A stretch of DNA of 64,000 bases from Macrobrachium rosenbergii (Eukaryota > Arthropoda > Malacostraca > Decapoda > Palaemonidae). Below are positions 46,433 through 61,124 of this stretch, in pieces. Where the stretch lies: positions 21,851,361 through 21,915,360 of the forward strand of contig NC_089792.1 of the NCBI RefSeq assembly GCF_040412425.1, given 5' to 3'. The notes under the pieces are model-generated. The model saw only the letters and a list, made by a program, of their open reading frames with translations. It was not told where the DNA came from and searched no databases. The position numbers and the translations under genes were made by a program. Numbering within the stretch: the first letter of the stretch is position 1; every line of letters starts with the position of its first letter.

Positions 46433-46509
46433 GTTGTGTGTGTGTTTATGTATAGTCAAAATAATACTGAGAAACAGAATGCTATAATTCTTTTTTCTTC
46501 GATGGTTAC

Positions 46510-46812
46510 CTGTTGTTGTTGCTACAGTTGTAGTGGTAACTGATGTTGTTGTTGTTGTTGTTGTTGCAGTTGTGGTCGTGGGTGATGTTGTGGTTTTTGA
46601 TGTCGTCGAAGTGGTGGTTGAAGTTGTAGCTGGAGTGGTTGTTGAGGTTGTAGTTGGAGTGGTTGTTGAAGTTGTAGTTGGAGGTGGTTGAGTTGTAGCT
46701 GAGGTGGTTGTTGAGTTTGTAGCTGGAGTGGATGTTAAGGTTGCAGTTGGAGTGGTTGTTGAGGTTGTAGCTGGAGTGGTTGTTGTCGCTGCTGATGATG
46801 CTGTCGATTGAG
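46510..46812 (-). CDS. PAN/mucin/CTLD protein, exon 4: Thr-rich mucin-like linker
   Basis: 303 bp, phase 1 on both sides, between cctcgttctttcag and CAACAG|gtaacc. It encodes about 100 residues of Thr, Ser, Ala and Pro in near-repeats such as TTTSTTTPA, with about nine residues (27 bp) per unit, so the array may vary in copy number between individuals. Such linkers are dense sites for O-glycosylation and form stiff spacers. The downstream intron holds a long (TA)n block. A longer continuous reading from 46852 to 46250 is not a real protein: it runs through both splice sites into the TA repeat. Confidence 0.78.
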
Positions 46813-47329
46813 CTGAAAGAACGAGGCCAGTATTCGGTGCTTCGAATGACACAAGAAAAATGTATTCAAACTAAACTGGAAAGGCTGTTAAGAATATTGA
46901 GAAACAAAGAAAACTGTACTGACTTGCCTGTCTGTATTCTCGATCAATCATTATTTCGTTTGGCTTTAATAACCTACAGGAAGGAAAAATATCCCATGGT
47001 TTGTTTCTAAAACAGAATTCAGTTCGGCAAAACTGAAAACTACTACCGCGGCTTGGCTCCCGGCTTCCCGCCAGTCGCCGACCGGAATATTTATCGACTT
47101 TTTTTATACACTTGTTTATGTTCATGTTTATAATATCTACCGGCTTTTGTTGATGTTTGTATGTTCATCGTCCAAGGGGATGGTACCAAGCGCGGTGCTC
47201 ATTTTGCACGTATCCTGGTAGTTACCAAAACGAGAAGGTGGCAGTAGTAGTCTTTAGTTATCGTTAATGCCATCTAGCATTTTGGGATTCCGGAAGCTTG
47301 GCAGGACGAAAGAAACCACTTCAACTCAC

Positions 47330-47416
47330 CTGGTTTAGAGAAAGTGATGGCCGAAGGATTTTGCTCTAGAGTAAGCTGGCCCACTCCTGCAGCGCTGAAG
47401 AAGCAGCTAATTGCAC
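47330..47416 (-). CDS. PAN/mucin/CTLD protein, exon 3: PAN-like module, second half
   Basis: 87 bp, phase 1 on both sides, between gtgtattttag and AACCAG|gtgagt. It reads GAISCFFSAAGVGQL then TLEQNPSAITFSKP. The S-C-F-F strand corresponds to the last cysteine strand of PAN/apple domains and the rest leads into the Thr-rich linker. Confidence 0.78.
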
Positions 47417-48139
47417 CTAAAATACACAAAGCCAAATGAAGAAACAACGTTTACATTTTTCACACACACAGATATGTACATATGTATGTGTGTGTATAAA
47501 TATAGGTATGCATATAATCACTTTTCTATATATTCCATTTCCTCTTGCTTTCAGATCCACGTTTTCACAATTGGGTTGCCTATTATTGCACTGGTTTTAA
47601 AATTACTTTGGGTAGAATATTTTTGTATCTATTCATGCAAACCGGTAATTATAATACGTAATTAATCGTTGTAGTTACACCTGAAGAAAGAGATAATTCG
47701 TTCGCAAGCATGTAATTTTTTCTTACTTTGTTAGAAATGCGTGGGTTGCCTTACATGCATCTGAATATTGACGTATTCCTTTATTCCTGCAGTATTATGG
47801 AATTCAGTTCTTAGGAATTTCACCTGCATTCAGCTTCGTCGTAGAAATTAATTTTACTTTGACTCTGTTCTTTTGATATGAATTCTGTACCGATACTTAA
47901 CGAGTATGAGGGTGAGAACAACTTTGACAAAAGATTTAGTCAGCTCTAAATTTTTCCTAGTGCAGAAGCATTATCATTCAAACGTTTAAGCATGTTAATT
48001 TTCTATAATAGCTCTAAATACACCTCTTTTATATCTTATAAAATTATAAATATCACACCGGTTCTGGTGCCATCAGTGACTCATAAAATTAAGGACACTG
48101 GAAATTTTGGGAAAACAGAATCCCAAATATCAAGAATAC

Positions 48140-48140
<1 letters not shown>

Positions 48141-48194
<54 letters not shown>
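48141..48194. repeat. (CT)n microsatellite
   Basis: About 27 CT units in the intron between lectin-gene exons 3 and 2. Confidence 0.95.
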
Positions 48195-48196
<2 letters not shown>

Positions 48197-48373
48197 GTAT
48201 ATATCTGTCTATTTCCCTCTGTTATTTTTTAACTGCTGGTAGATCCCTGTCTGTATTTTACTTCATCAGTGCGGCGGTTTACTATTAAAGAAATTCAGGA
48301 AGGTGACCATGTTTACTAGAACCTGGTCACCTAACAATGAATACAAGGCATTAAAATGGTCTTTTACATTACC

Positions 48374-48375
<2 letters not shown>

Positions 48376-48424
<49 letters not shown>
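48376..48424. repeat. (CT)n microsatellite next to exon 2
   Basis: About 24 CT units, only about 27 bp past the exon 2 donor of the lectin-like gene. Read on the transcript strand it is (GA)n. Confidence 0.95.
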
Positions 48425-48428
<4 letters not shown>

Positions 48429-48450
48429 ACCTGGTACAAAGGCGTCTCAC

Positions 48451-48519
48451 CTGGCCCACCGTCGTGAATAGCAATGTGTGTGCACCTGTTGTCAGTGATG
48501 CATTTGACTCTGCAGTAAC
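48451..48519 (-). CDS. PAN/mucin/CTLD protein, exon 2: PAN-like module, first half
   Basis: 69 bp, phase 1 on both sides, between ttcatatacag and GGGCCAG|gtgaga. The joined codon gives Cys, then YCRVKCITDNRCTHIAI: closely spaced cysteines in a C-x-C-x3-C-x5-C pattern followed by a hydrophobic strand, as in PAN/apple domains. A (CT)n tract lies just downstream in the intron. Confidence 0.78.
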
Positions 48520-48660
48520 CTGTATATGAAAATGACGTTAGCAAATCGGTAGATCAATCACTCTGGATTTCTTATACGTGGATGTAACGGATGGTCGCAT
48601 TGCTTCCATTGCAGAAAATGGCAAGTTAAAGTTAACGTCAAAGTGATTAATGAAACTCAC

Positions 48661-48823
48661 AGGTTGAAGGCGCATTGAGCTCGGAGTAGAAAATGGCACT
48701 GCTGGGGATTGTTGATTGCAGGTGGTAGTCCATAAACAGGCCATCGACGACCTCTGTCGACTCAGCCATCAAAAATAAGAGCGTCAGCCACAGCGGCCGT
48801 AGTATTCGGCCATCTCTCTTCAT
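48661..48823 (-). CDS. PAN/mucin/CTLD protein, exon 1: signal peptide
   Basis: The exon begins after gtggctttcag at 48834 and the ATG is at 48823; the donor is CAACCT|gtgagt, phase 1. The first residues MKRDGRILRP are followed by a hydrophobic core LWLTLLFLMA, a clear signal peptide probably cleaved around ESTEVVDG. The mature start LFMDYHLQ and SAIFYSELNAPST lead into the cysteine module. The in-frame ATG nearest the hydrophobic core was preferred because upstream codons precede a splice acceptor. Confidence 0.8.
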
Positions 48824-48834
48824 CTCTTCAGGGT

Positions 48835-49840
48835 CTGAAAGCCACATTTGAATCGTTATGATAATGGCCAGTGTTGCTGCGGTAATTTACATATGTTGTT
48901 TGGTCATTTCGTTTGGTACATGGACACGCTGGCACAAATTCAAGTACCCATATTATTATACACAGTTCATGTTTGAGTAACAACTCAGGGTTTCTTTGCA
49001 GACAGGTTTTTTCATGTTAGGCACATGTTCACAGTTATTTAAGGGATGAGGTTACAAACTCCATGTCGCAAAAAGGTGTTACTGCCGTCTGCTCCATGAG
49101 TGTGTGTGTGTGTGAGTATGTTTATGGAAAATCCACTCTCTTTGGTACGGAAATTATATCCCAAAGAATTTACCAATGCAGTCACTTTGTTTACCTTTGG
49201 GTTTAACAAAGGAAAGAAATGGCCTTTCAAGGCGCTTCTTTTTTATTTACTTTCTATCATTAATCTTCAGTACACAAATTTAGTAATCTTTTTGAGCAAA
49301 TGAAACTTCTTCTGCCACGCCGTTTTTAGCAGTTCTAGTCGACCAAGCAGAATTTCCCTTTTTATTTATACATTCCCAGAGGCAATATGTCTTGCTGCTC
49401 TGAAAGAGAAGTGTAGCTTCGTGTTGACAAAAAAAGTTAGCGCGCCGATAATTTAATGATCAGTTAAACACAAACAACTGTAACAAAGGAAAGTAATCCA
49501 AAAAATAAATTCCCAACACTAACAAAATGACAGGCGCGAGCGATGGAAGTCCACTGAATTGATGACTAAAGTTCGGAATCCCTTGACTGAAATCAAGGTC
49601 AACATACGAAAAGCAATAATTGCAGTAATGTCCTTGCCTTCGCCCTCCACCTCCTCTCTCTTTTTTCATACACACACATATACATACAACCACACACTTA
49701 CACTTACAAGTATAGTACAGTATTTATTGCTGTTAGGGTGATATTTCATTCCATCTAGACAAGTGCAGATAGTGGGATTTGAATAGATGAAATAAATCAA
49801 ACAAAATTGGAGCACTAAACTTTTTCATCTTGACACCCCC

Positions 49841-49878
<38 letters not shown>

Positions 49879-51100
49879 GTGTGTGTGTGTTTTTCTGTTG
49901 AATGAGAAACAAGAAATCATAGCTCTTTTTAATATGCCGTTTTTCGTCACCCGCAAAGAAATGATCAAGACAGACTGTTCTTGCTGTGACATTTCTTGAT
50001 ATTATCCTGTCTCGACCTCTTACCCATACAAAGGACACGTCTGTCCTTCACAAATGCAAATGAAAACACGTTTCTTAAACCAGGTATACAGAAATAGCCA
50101 GTCAAGGACCCCTGATCCCTAGGCTCTGATATTTATTGAAAACAAGAAGAAATAGGATTGGCTTAACAACATCATCGTTACTGCTTGAATAGGGACAATT
50201 AATGCTCGGTCATTTAGTGTTCAAAAAGCCTTTGCTGCACCAGCGCCATTACCATCTGTCTTCTCATTTGAAAACCTAGTGCTTTTCAACGTCATACATG
50301 AAAGAGACATCTGTCTAAAAAAACTCAGTTCTGGAATAGTTAATTAAGGAGTTATTTGCTGAGAAGATTATCCTACATTTACCCCCAGGTCAGTGAAACT
50401 GCTACAAATGACAGATAACACTGAATTCATAACGTGCTCATTTCATTGTTCGCTTAGATAGACTTTTTCAAAAAGAAACCTTTCAGATATAAAAGTGGAA
50501 CTCAAACCCTTCGTTGCAATCGGTCGCAATTTCGCTTTCATTCTTTTAATAAAACGAAAGAAAATACTCGATAAGGAAGGATTATATACTTGAATAGTTA
50601 AAATAAATAATCGAATTCGAGTTATTTCACCATAATGCTCCGGTGGTAAGATTATCCCAAGTACAGACACCTTTACCCCAGTACACGTCGAGTAAATGGA
50701 AAATCATTTGTAGGAAAGCAAAGTTAGTTAACGGAGCATGGCATTTCCGATACTGTAAGACTTGCATTTATTAATTATCGAAAATTGAATCATAAGTTAC
50801 TGCAACGTCTGTATACCAGATAGAGAAACCAGAATAGTCTTGTCATTTGCATAAGACTAGAAAAGGTGAGTCCAACGCTGCACATCCTAATGTTATTACG
50901 AAAAGGCATTTTCACGACTTTTTCTAATTATAAAAGCTGAATCGTCATGCCTTAACGGACGTCGCCGTCCTGTAAAAGCCATTAAATGTGGCCGTGGCCT
51001 GAACCATCAGCAACTGGCGCTTACAACTATGCATGTTCGTAATCACATCTCAACGTGCGCACTGCTGTCGTAAGTGTTCATTACGTATGACGTTGTGGTG
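48835..51100. other. upstream of the lectin-like coding exons; no gene recognised
   Basis: It should contain the 5' UTR exon and promoter of the minus-strand gene, but I cannot place either. There is a short (CT)n(GT)n tract at 49846-49889. No domain-bearing frame. Confidence 0.4.
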
Positions 51101-51102
51101 TC

Positions 51103-51103
<1 letters not shown>

Positions 51104-51134
<31 letters not shown>
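51104..51134. repeat. poly(T) tract, possible SINE or cDNA tail
   Basis: 31 T on the + strand followed by a GC-richer 160 bp (gaggcccgaggcccgcaact onward). Read on the minus strand it is a GC-richer sequence ending in poly(A), as for a retroposed copy. Confidence 0.45.
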
Positions 51135-51135
<1 letters not shown>

Positions 51136-51419
51136 GAGGCCCGAGGCCCGCAACTGACGCCGATCGGTCGTCAAACCCAGCCATTGCGACGGTCGTGGTC
51201 TTGAATCGCCAATGTGTGACATGGGAATTACTGCAGGTTACATTTCCACCGGCCTTAGTTGTTGGCAAATCGCCCAGTAATTAATATTTTTCCAAACCTC
51301 ATTTAAACCGACTTTATAAATAAATATGCCACCGTAACGTCACGAAGCAGTCGCTATAACATTCCGAAGGTAACAACGAAGAAGAAATTAACGAATTAAA
51401 GAGGAAATTATCATTTGAA

Positions 51420-51756
51420 CGGATAAAAAAATCATCGTACATCTTGCACATCGCGTTGGGCAAGAAGAAGAGCAACTTCTTTTACCACGTAGAGAGGAAA
51501 TCCAATTGTGTTTATCCTAGTATCCAACTTTATCGATTTCGAACAAATAAACCCCTACCAACTAATATCCACATAAGAGGGACAGTAAGCTGGATAATTG
51601 GGACAGATGTCTGTTTGTCTGTCTGTCATAGGGGTACAGTTCTGACCTTGAGTTATAACCTTTCTGGTGTCACGTAGGGGCCGTGTGCCAAATTTTGTCC
51701 GCGTCTGTCAAGTGGTTTGGATTTCTATAGTGCACAAACATACAAACATTCACTTT

Positions 51757-51760
<4 letters not shown>
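51420..51760 (+). mobile_element. possible 3' end of a retroelement before a TA array
   Basis: The end, around gtgccaaattttgtccgcg and aagtggtttggatttc, then acaaacatacaaacattcac, resembles the widespread CCAAATTT...GTTCAG...ACAAACATACAAAC tail of arthropod RTE-like elements and SINEs. It runs straight into (TA)n. Family not fixed. Confidence 0.4.
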
Positions 51761-51820
<60 letters not shown>

Positions 51821-51832
51821 AGTATATATATA

Positions 51833-51908
<76 letters not shown>
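51761..51908. repeat. (TA)n ... (TA)n(CA)n microsatellite
   Basis: TA arrays at 51761-51812 and 51842-51888 with a small irregular middle, then about 10 CA units. Confidence 0.95.
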
Positions 51909-51999
51909 GTTATCTCCCACAAATCTCAACTCATCGCCAGCCTCCCTTCTCATCGGTCTCATCCAAGTAGGTCTGGGCCTTCCAACTCCTCTGGTGTCC

Positions 52000-53100
52000 A
52001 CAGGAACTTAGCTCACACTATCACGTAATATCCTCGTAGGACCCAGGGGTTGTGCGTACTTTTCCAAACAATCTTTATCTCCCTTTCATCATTATCTTAT
52101 CTATATATGAAACTTTCGTAATTTCCCTTATGGTATCATTTCTGGCTATCCCGCCATCTTACTCCAAATATTCCTCATAAGATTTATTCCAAATCGACGA
52201 AATCTTTTAGATATTTTTCTCTGTCATACCGTGATTCAGGTCTGTTTAGGAATACAGATTGCACTAGACTTACTCATAGTCTTATGCATGCAATTTCAGT
52301 CTATGTGATTTCCAAACCTTATTCAGTGTACCCATTTTCATTTGCTTGTTTAAACTTTAACTAAATTCCAACCCAAGAGGACCTGCACCAGATGTCATTC
52401 TCCCTAAATATTTGAAAAAGCCAACCTCATTAATCTGTTCTTCATTTAATGTTATTTCGTCCTTATGAGCGTACTCTTCTCTTATTGCCTCTATCTTTCT
52501 TAGATTTATTTTTTGATATATAATGCTTTCCATTACCCCAGGTTTGCAAGTTTTGTGGTGTTTTGCTGATTAAAACAGCATCATCTGCAAATTCTAATTC
52601 TGTCAGGTGTCTTTCATTACTCCAATCAAAACCTTCTCTTCCATTTCTGACCACTATTCTTTTTCATTATAAAAAAATGGCAAACCGGGAAAGTGAAATA
52701 ACTTATCCTTGTGGCACTCCACAACAATTTCTTCTGTTGACACTGCCATGCCTTTCCGTACTGAATGATAGCCATCAAAAGGAGATTTTCAATTATATAT
52801 ACTGTTGTACCATATGTCGTAACTCAAATATTTGATCTCTGCAATTCCTGCCTTATCTAAATTCTCAACTCAAAGTTTTTTTTTTATGTTTCTCTCTTCA
52901 GCCTATTGAGAATATGAATACCAAATATTTTCATTACAACCGACGTAAGTGCAGTGCCTCTATAGTACCATATTCAGTCAAGTTATCTCCATATAGTCCC
53001 TTAGCTACGATTTTCAGTTCCCAATCATCATCAGGCTCTGCATACGAGATACCATTTCTGATTCAGCTAAGATCCCTGCGGTGATTTCAATATAACACGG
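52000..53100 (-). mobile_element. decayed non-LTR reverse transcriptase, copy 2
   Basis: The minus strand holds NGREGFDWSNERHLTELEF and FADDAVLISKTPQNLQ, with the RT catalytic F-A-D-D intact, followed by an F-K-Y-L-G and a K-V-W-K-S-H-type stretch in shifted frames. It shares N/D-W-S-N and DAVLISK-x-x-QNLQ with the + strand remnant at 32540, so both belong to one family. Confidence 0.68.
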
Positions 53101-53109
53101 ATTTTTTCA

Positions 53110-54830
53110 TCGCCTACGTTTCTTTATTATTATTTCCACTTAAAAAATGGGGAATTCATTCATTAGCACATTCATTTCTTCGTCAACTTCTGGGATATCA
53201 ATCATGTCCCCGCCTCCCGCCCCCTCATATTTCGTAACGAAGAGAAAATTGGTCAGAATAGGTAGCTCGGGTATTTGGCCTTTCCTAACCTGGACCCTAA
53301 TCCCCCATTCAAAAGGAAAACAAATACATTGGAAGTTTTTGGTCCCTACTCTTCGTCCCCATAATAAAATTAACTGGAGCCTTTCCTCGGTGTCATTACT
53401 CATCGGTTTATATATCCGAATATTTATTGCATATGTCTTTTTCGATATTTTTGCTTGTCTGATATCTAATGTTTTTGTCTACTAAACTTTTTCTGTAAGG
53501 AACCTTAGCGATTTAAAATCTGCTTTAGAGGACATGATCGCGTGATGGCAGTCAGTCGACTGTGCCCTAAGAAATCGATTAGAAGAATATATGAAGTTTC
53601 AAACAAAAAATTATAGGGAAATTCTGTGACGAACATGAAAGTGTGTAAAATTGTAAAGCAGAAAAGGGAACTTCATCAAACGTGAAAACTCAGCAGCAAT
53701 CAGGATCTTGATATTTCTTCAGAATGGCCCGTTTTCAATGTTAAATGTGACATTAAACGAATGGAAGCCGTTTACTCCTAGCTAAAAATGGCCTGTTCTG
53801 CACTGTTCGGCCTTCTCGTATTTTGGAGAGTAAATGATAAGCTTTGACGTACTTTATCAATCCTCTAAGAACAACGAAGATCTTTTATTCAGAAGTGTTC
53901 TTAAAATGGCAACACTGTTTGCCTGATTTTGATTTTCATGTACCGAAATAGTAGACATTCAGGGCAAGTTATTGACAGCAAGTTATTTACGGTTTCTATT
54001 CTCAATAAGCACGGTTGAATAGAGTGTTATTGTAGGACTGGTAAGCTCTGGGTGCATCCAGTTCAAGTCTGATTCAAGCACAAAGGCTCCTTTATCTTCA
54101 TATGAATAGTGTTAAACTTATACCTTTGCCTCTGAACTTGAGTCACTCTCTGATACACAGAAAAGAAACCACTAAATATAGAAACATTTCTTGAATATAC
54201 TATTGATCAAGCCCATGCTTAATCTTAGACCATAAAGACCCAGCAAGATGTGCACCGTAAGTAGTTATTTCCTTATATGACTGTAAATGAGATCAAATTA
54301 ACAGAATATCAGCAAATGAATTCAGACATCAAGAGCAACTAATACAGCGTTCACGCAGAAAGACTTTCAATTACCAAGAACGTAATAAGAAATAATTAGT
54401 TTACCATGCACATGGCTGTTGGCGCTCCTAGTTCGTTATCCAATGGAACAGATTAGTTGTCTCGAATCAAAGTGAATGGAAGCAAAAATTATATTATAAT
54501 ACAAATATTCTAGTCCTAACACTAAACGATCCTATAACAAAAGGCTTTGTGGCAGTTCTTTAGAAAGCTTACAACTTTGAAGAGTGGAAACTGTTTCTCA
54601 GCTTTGTTTGTGCAGGAGGATAGTAAATCCTGTCAGTGTGGCTACCTCACACACGAAGCAAAACTGAGAAACTTAGGAGAAAATATTTACCTTAAGAATT
54701 GTTCTCGATACCACAGATATACATACTGGTTTTGATACTCCTCAAGTGTATAGTGCTTCGGGGATGTCTCCCAGAATCCAGGTTAAAAAGTCACGGGGGA
54801 AAAAAGTCAAATAATCTTTCCCAGATAGTG
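53110..54830. other. no gene recognised
   Basis: Open frames at 53140-53485 on both strands have no domain I know and may be further retroelement debris. The rest is AT-rich without repeats I can define. Confidence 0.4.
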
Positions 54831-54834
54831 ACTC

Positions 54835-54962
54835 GAAGGGTTTTAACCCGGCATGTATCCACCGTTGCGGCGCGTTTAGTACTAGCCCGTTGAGGAATTT
54901 TTTTTTTTTTTTTATGTATCCACCTTTGCGGCGTGTTTAGTACGAGCGCGTTGGGGATTTCC
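54835..54962. repeat. tandem duplication of a ~60-bp word
   Basis: atgtatccacc(g/t)ttgcggcg(c/t)gtttagtac appears at 54852 and 54914, each followed by agc-cg-tg-ggaattt. A T-run separates them. The core GTTTAGTACTAGCCC also occurs inverted in the hairpin at 61045-61124. Confidence 0.65.
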
Positions 54963-56626
54963 GTATAAACATAAACAAAAGACTTTAAATATCATAAAGC
55001 TAATGACCCCCAAGAAATATTGTGAATTTTTCTCCCGTGACTTTATCACCGGCCACCATAAATTAGTGTGACTTTTTTTCTGTGACTTCTTTTCCTAGCC
55101 AAAATTGCGATCTTTTTCCTGTGACTTATTTTTCTGTGACTTTATTACCGGCCACCGTCTCCTATATGATCGTATTATAAATAACAGGATAAAGTGAGAA
55201 ATGAATCATTACTAACTCACTATCATTCCGAATGAAAATGAGTTACTAAAGGGGACTGTGTAAGCTTCATGTTAATGGAAGCTTTCAAAGCTTCTCTCTT
55301 ACTTCATGAGCAAGCCACGGGAAATCATGTTGGTGATCAGTAATCACTCGTGCGTATTTAAATTCTTGTTTATTCTCTTGAGTTTTTCATCATTAAGGTA
55401 TAATTATATCAGTTAGAATATCAGTAAGTCCGCGAGTACATCGTCTGACGTTCTCGAGTATACTAGGTACAGGATAACTATAATTAAACGTAGCTATATT
55501 ATTTAAGAAACAGAATCATATGTTTTTAGCAGGCTTAATATTTAGCGTCATTAACAAACATATTGGATAATATTTTTATTTTCTGGACTTCTTTACCTTA
55601 CTGTCCAACCACTTCAGATCCATTTGTTCACTGTCTTAAGCGCTGACTGGCCGAAAGAATCCCAGTACTTGGCTTGACTGCCTGAGTCATAAATCATAAA
55701 TAAAATCAAAGAACCGAATACCAGTGAACTTGGCAGTGCGCCTGTGTTTATAAGATTGACATCTTATCTGCACTGTCCTTCGTCCACACACTATAGCCTC
55801 TATTTGGAACACGGATCCATAAAGCATTTGGCCCTTCCAGAAATCTTATGTTATAATGTTGTGCTAAAAGATCTCCATTAACCTTATCCAGCTCCTTCCA
55901 TAGGTTGAGAAATATTGCAGTTTTTTATAGTTTCTTACTGAATATATAAAAGCTACTTTTACTCGTCCGAAAATCGCTTGTGACTATACAGGTCCTACTT
56001 AAAATCTCGTATCTCGAATATGGCCTAGCCTACACTAGTAATCAGTACCATTATATGGTAGCCTCAGTCCGTATTTCCGCATTTGAGGTCCGCAATGATA
56101 ACGAGTTGGTCAATGAATCCTCTTGTTCGATTAATAGTTAATAATTCAAGATCTTTATTACCAGTAATAAAAGAGAAATAAATCCAGTCAGTTATTTTTG
56201 TCACAATGCCAGTGCTGTTTCTTCCGGAATTTAAGAGATCAGGATAGACACCCAGGGAATGCAAGGGCTCTGCCAGGAATGTGTCACTGATACGATAAGG
56301 GTACAGATAGGAACCCGTTTCTTGACTCTAAAGGAATCATGAGGGTTTCGAGGCATACTGAGTTCTTCGCTGGGTGAGCCTTCCGTTCAGACAAAATGGT
56401 CGCGAGTTCAGAAACACACCGACCAGTGAAAACAAGAGAAATTTGTTTCTGGTGATAGAAATTCATTTCTCATATAATTTAGTTGATCCACAATTTCCCG
56501 TAGTTTAAACAATTGGTTCTTAAAAAATAAATCAAATCCTTCAGGCCACCTCTAGGAAGCTGTTAATCAGCTCAGTGGTCTGGTTAAACTAAGATATACT
56601 TAACTTTTCGAGGGATACTTTTCCTT

Positions 56627-56970
56627 TCTGTCCGGCCGCAGATCTTAAAAACTACTGAGGCTAGAGGTCTGCAAATTGGTATGTTGATCATCCATCCTCC
56701 AATCATCAAACATACCAAATTGCAGCCCTCTAGCCTCAGTAGTTTTTATTTTATTTAAGGTTAAAGTTAGCCATAATCCTGCTTCTGGCAACGATATAGG
56801 ATAGGCCACTACTGGCACGTGGTTAAAGTTTCATGGGCCGCGGCTCATACATCTTGATACCGAGACCACCGAAAGATAGATCTATTTTCGGTGGCCTTGA
56901 TTATACGCTGTAGCGGTTGTACAGAAAACTCGATTGCGCCGAAGAAACTTCGGAGCATTTTTCACCTGTT
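56627..56970 (+). mobile_element. hairpin-chain element HC, copy C (5' truncated)
   Basis: Lacks the opening AGTTTTCTGTAAAAG part but retains the 43-bp-stem palindrome (56647-56688 with 56704-56747), the CCGAAAGATAGATCTATTTTCGG hairpin and the GAAGAAACTTCGG end. Confidence 0.75.
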
Positions 56971-57693
56971 TGCTCTTCATCCTATCCTAGATGACTTCCG
57001 TAGTTGTATTCAGTCTCACCTGAGGGGGACCCTAGTGTGGCTCAGAACTGTAGTCTCCTTCTAGATAAGAGGATGTTGTAAGAATTGGTTTTAACTTGTA
57101 ATGTTTTACTCTTATAGAATGTAATTCACCCATACAGACAGAGGTTAGTGTTGGCTGAGATTCAGTCAAGGGGGAACCTTTATCAGAAATCGACTTCAGT
57201 CCATCGACAAACCTAATCTTATTACCAAAGACTTTGCTTATCAGCTACAGTCGTGAAGCACGACAAGTACTGTTGCTTGCTTAGATTCTGTCAATATCCC
57301 TGTGTATGCATAACTATGTTATTTGAAGTAGATATGTTATTTGCTTACTCGCCCAGTGACTTGGGTACATAAACACGAGTTCTTTCGGCATTTTAAGTTT
57401 CGTAGCTTCTTTGAATTCCTCTCGACCAATGGAACTTTTGTGAAAATATCAGAATTCTTAAGATTCTCTTGCAAACTCCTCAAGCACCCTGTCATTTGTT
57501 CAGTCATATTTCTTGGACTCATAAATAGACATATTTGTACTCGCAGAGAGATAGAGTGCTCGGGTGCTGGTGAGGAAAGGTGGAGGTGCCATGAGAGGAA
57601 ACATGTTAGATAGTATAATGTTTGCGCTCACCATGGGCAGTAATGCTCGATGGAGCCATTCATTTATTCAAACGTAAAATTAGACACACAATG

Positions 57694-57798
<105 letters not shown>

Positions 57799-58424
57799 GT
57801 GTCTTTCTTCCATTTTGTAAAGGATGGCCCCGCAAGCTGTTAGCTTTCTATGATCAGCAAATCTTAGGGGGATGAGGTTGCTGACTTCATGCCTTTCTCA
57901 CACTGGCTGTTACCTGTGACACTCGACTCTCAACGTAGCACCTAACTCCTTGCTTAGTTGAACAGAGGCATATTGAGATTTATTCATTTGGCATTGGAGA
58001 GTGACCTTAAACTCCATCAAAATGTCGCAGCTTTTTTCAATTTTCGAGAGTTAATATTCTGCATCTCTCACTAAACCCGTTTAAGCTTCCTATTCCCACA
58101 CATAATGTGTGACCATTGATAACACTAGAGTCAGCCAAATCTATAAAACCTTTGCCCGATGAATTATGTTTTTACAAATTTCCATGATCCCAGAACATTT
58201 GAAGATGTCTGGAAAATGAAAGAGAATCTTTGATATTTCCCAGGTTTTTTGGGTCCCCAAAATAACAACAAATTATTTTGCTTTCATTTACACTAACAAT
58301 GCCATGAAGATCAGTTGAGGCCATAGAGAGAAGAGAAAGAGAGTGAGAGAGTCACTTCAAGCAGTGAATGCTGCTCTCTCTGTCTCTCTCTTTTCTAAAC
58401 AGGAAGTTTCATAACAAAATCCTA

Positions 58425-59978
<1,554 letters not shown>

Positions 59979-59979
59979 T

Positions 59980-61040
59980 ATCGGCCAAACGAAGTCCTGT
60001 CTTGCTGAAAATTTCCACTGCAAATAAAAATCGCGCCTTGGACTTTGTTGAAAGACCGCGGGATCTTGGCCTAGTTTCAGGCAAACTTTTGAGTCTCAGT
60101 GTCAGTGCATGATTCATCACTGTCCAATCGGATTTCGTACCAGATAGCGTGAAGCAGGTAATGGAATTAAACATTATTTTTTCTTCGCCAGCTCCTTTGG
60201 ATAAATTATGACTTGATTGGAATTTGTGTCGAAGCAAATGTTTTCACTTTTAAAGGGGAATATTTTCAGCAGTAGTTCGGAGTTGTTACAGTACCACCCT
60301 TCTAGCTTATTCTTGCAAATTGAAGTATTGAATTTACTGAAAGAAATTTTATCGAATCATTACCTGAGAACATAACACCATTTCTTTAGGTACGCTGTGT
60401 CGACATTTTCATTATCTATAAACATGCAGAAGTTGCTTTCACCAAATTTTTCACGACAGTAAATAGTTTTTGACCACTAAAAATTTTACAGTTGAGCATG
60501 ACTTGAGGGCACATTAGGTTTCCTTGATGTCCATGACAGAAATGCAGATCAGTTTGCAAATGGCAGTATATAGGAAACCCACATTTACAGAAAATCACAT
60601 TCGTTTTTACTCATATTATTCAAAAACAGTAAAACGTAGCATTGTTGTTAACATATTCTTTTGTGCCATTAAGGTTTGTGGACATTTTTCTTGACGAGGA
60701 AATTAACCACATATTCCGAACTGTTGAGAAAATTATGCTGATTACAGTTTTTTCTATTAGGAATTACTTTAATCAGGCCCCACGAAGTTTAATATAACCC
60801 AGCAACAAATGGCCCATCCCCCTGCGTACCAGTAGGCTATTGCTTTATCCTGCGCCGAATAATTTGATGACATACGAGTATACAAGGTGTTGAACAAGAT
60901 CAGAGCTCGTGTACGGATTTTACAAAGATTTTGGAGACGATAGATTTTCTTGTATGCTTCATTTTCTCGTATATGTGCCTGCAGAAACACACTGTTTGGT
61001 GCAACTAAAGTATGATATCTACCATCCATTTTCTACATTT
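59980..61040. other. no gene recognised
   Basis: The minus-strand frame entering the palindrome from 60237 has no recognisable domain. The word acctgagaacataa-accatttctt-aggtacgct at 60362 recurs at 61807, so part of this stretch is duplicated across the TA arrays near 61.8 kb. Confidence 0.4.
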
Positions 61041-61044
61041 GACC

Positions 61045-61124
61045 CCTCAGGGGCTAGTACTAAACACGGCGAAACAGTGTAGGCGAGTCACTGTTCCGCC
61101 ATGTTTAGTACTAGCCCCTGGAGG
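61045..61124. repeat. hairpin with 35-bp stem
   Basis: The left arm 61045-61079 (cctcaggggctagtactaaa onward) and right arm 61089-61124 (ending gtttagtactagcccctgga) pair with few mismatches around a 9-nt loop. Confidence 0.85.
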
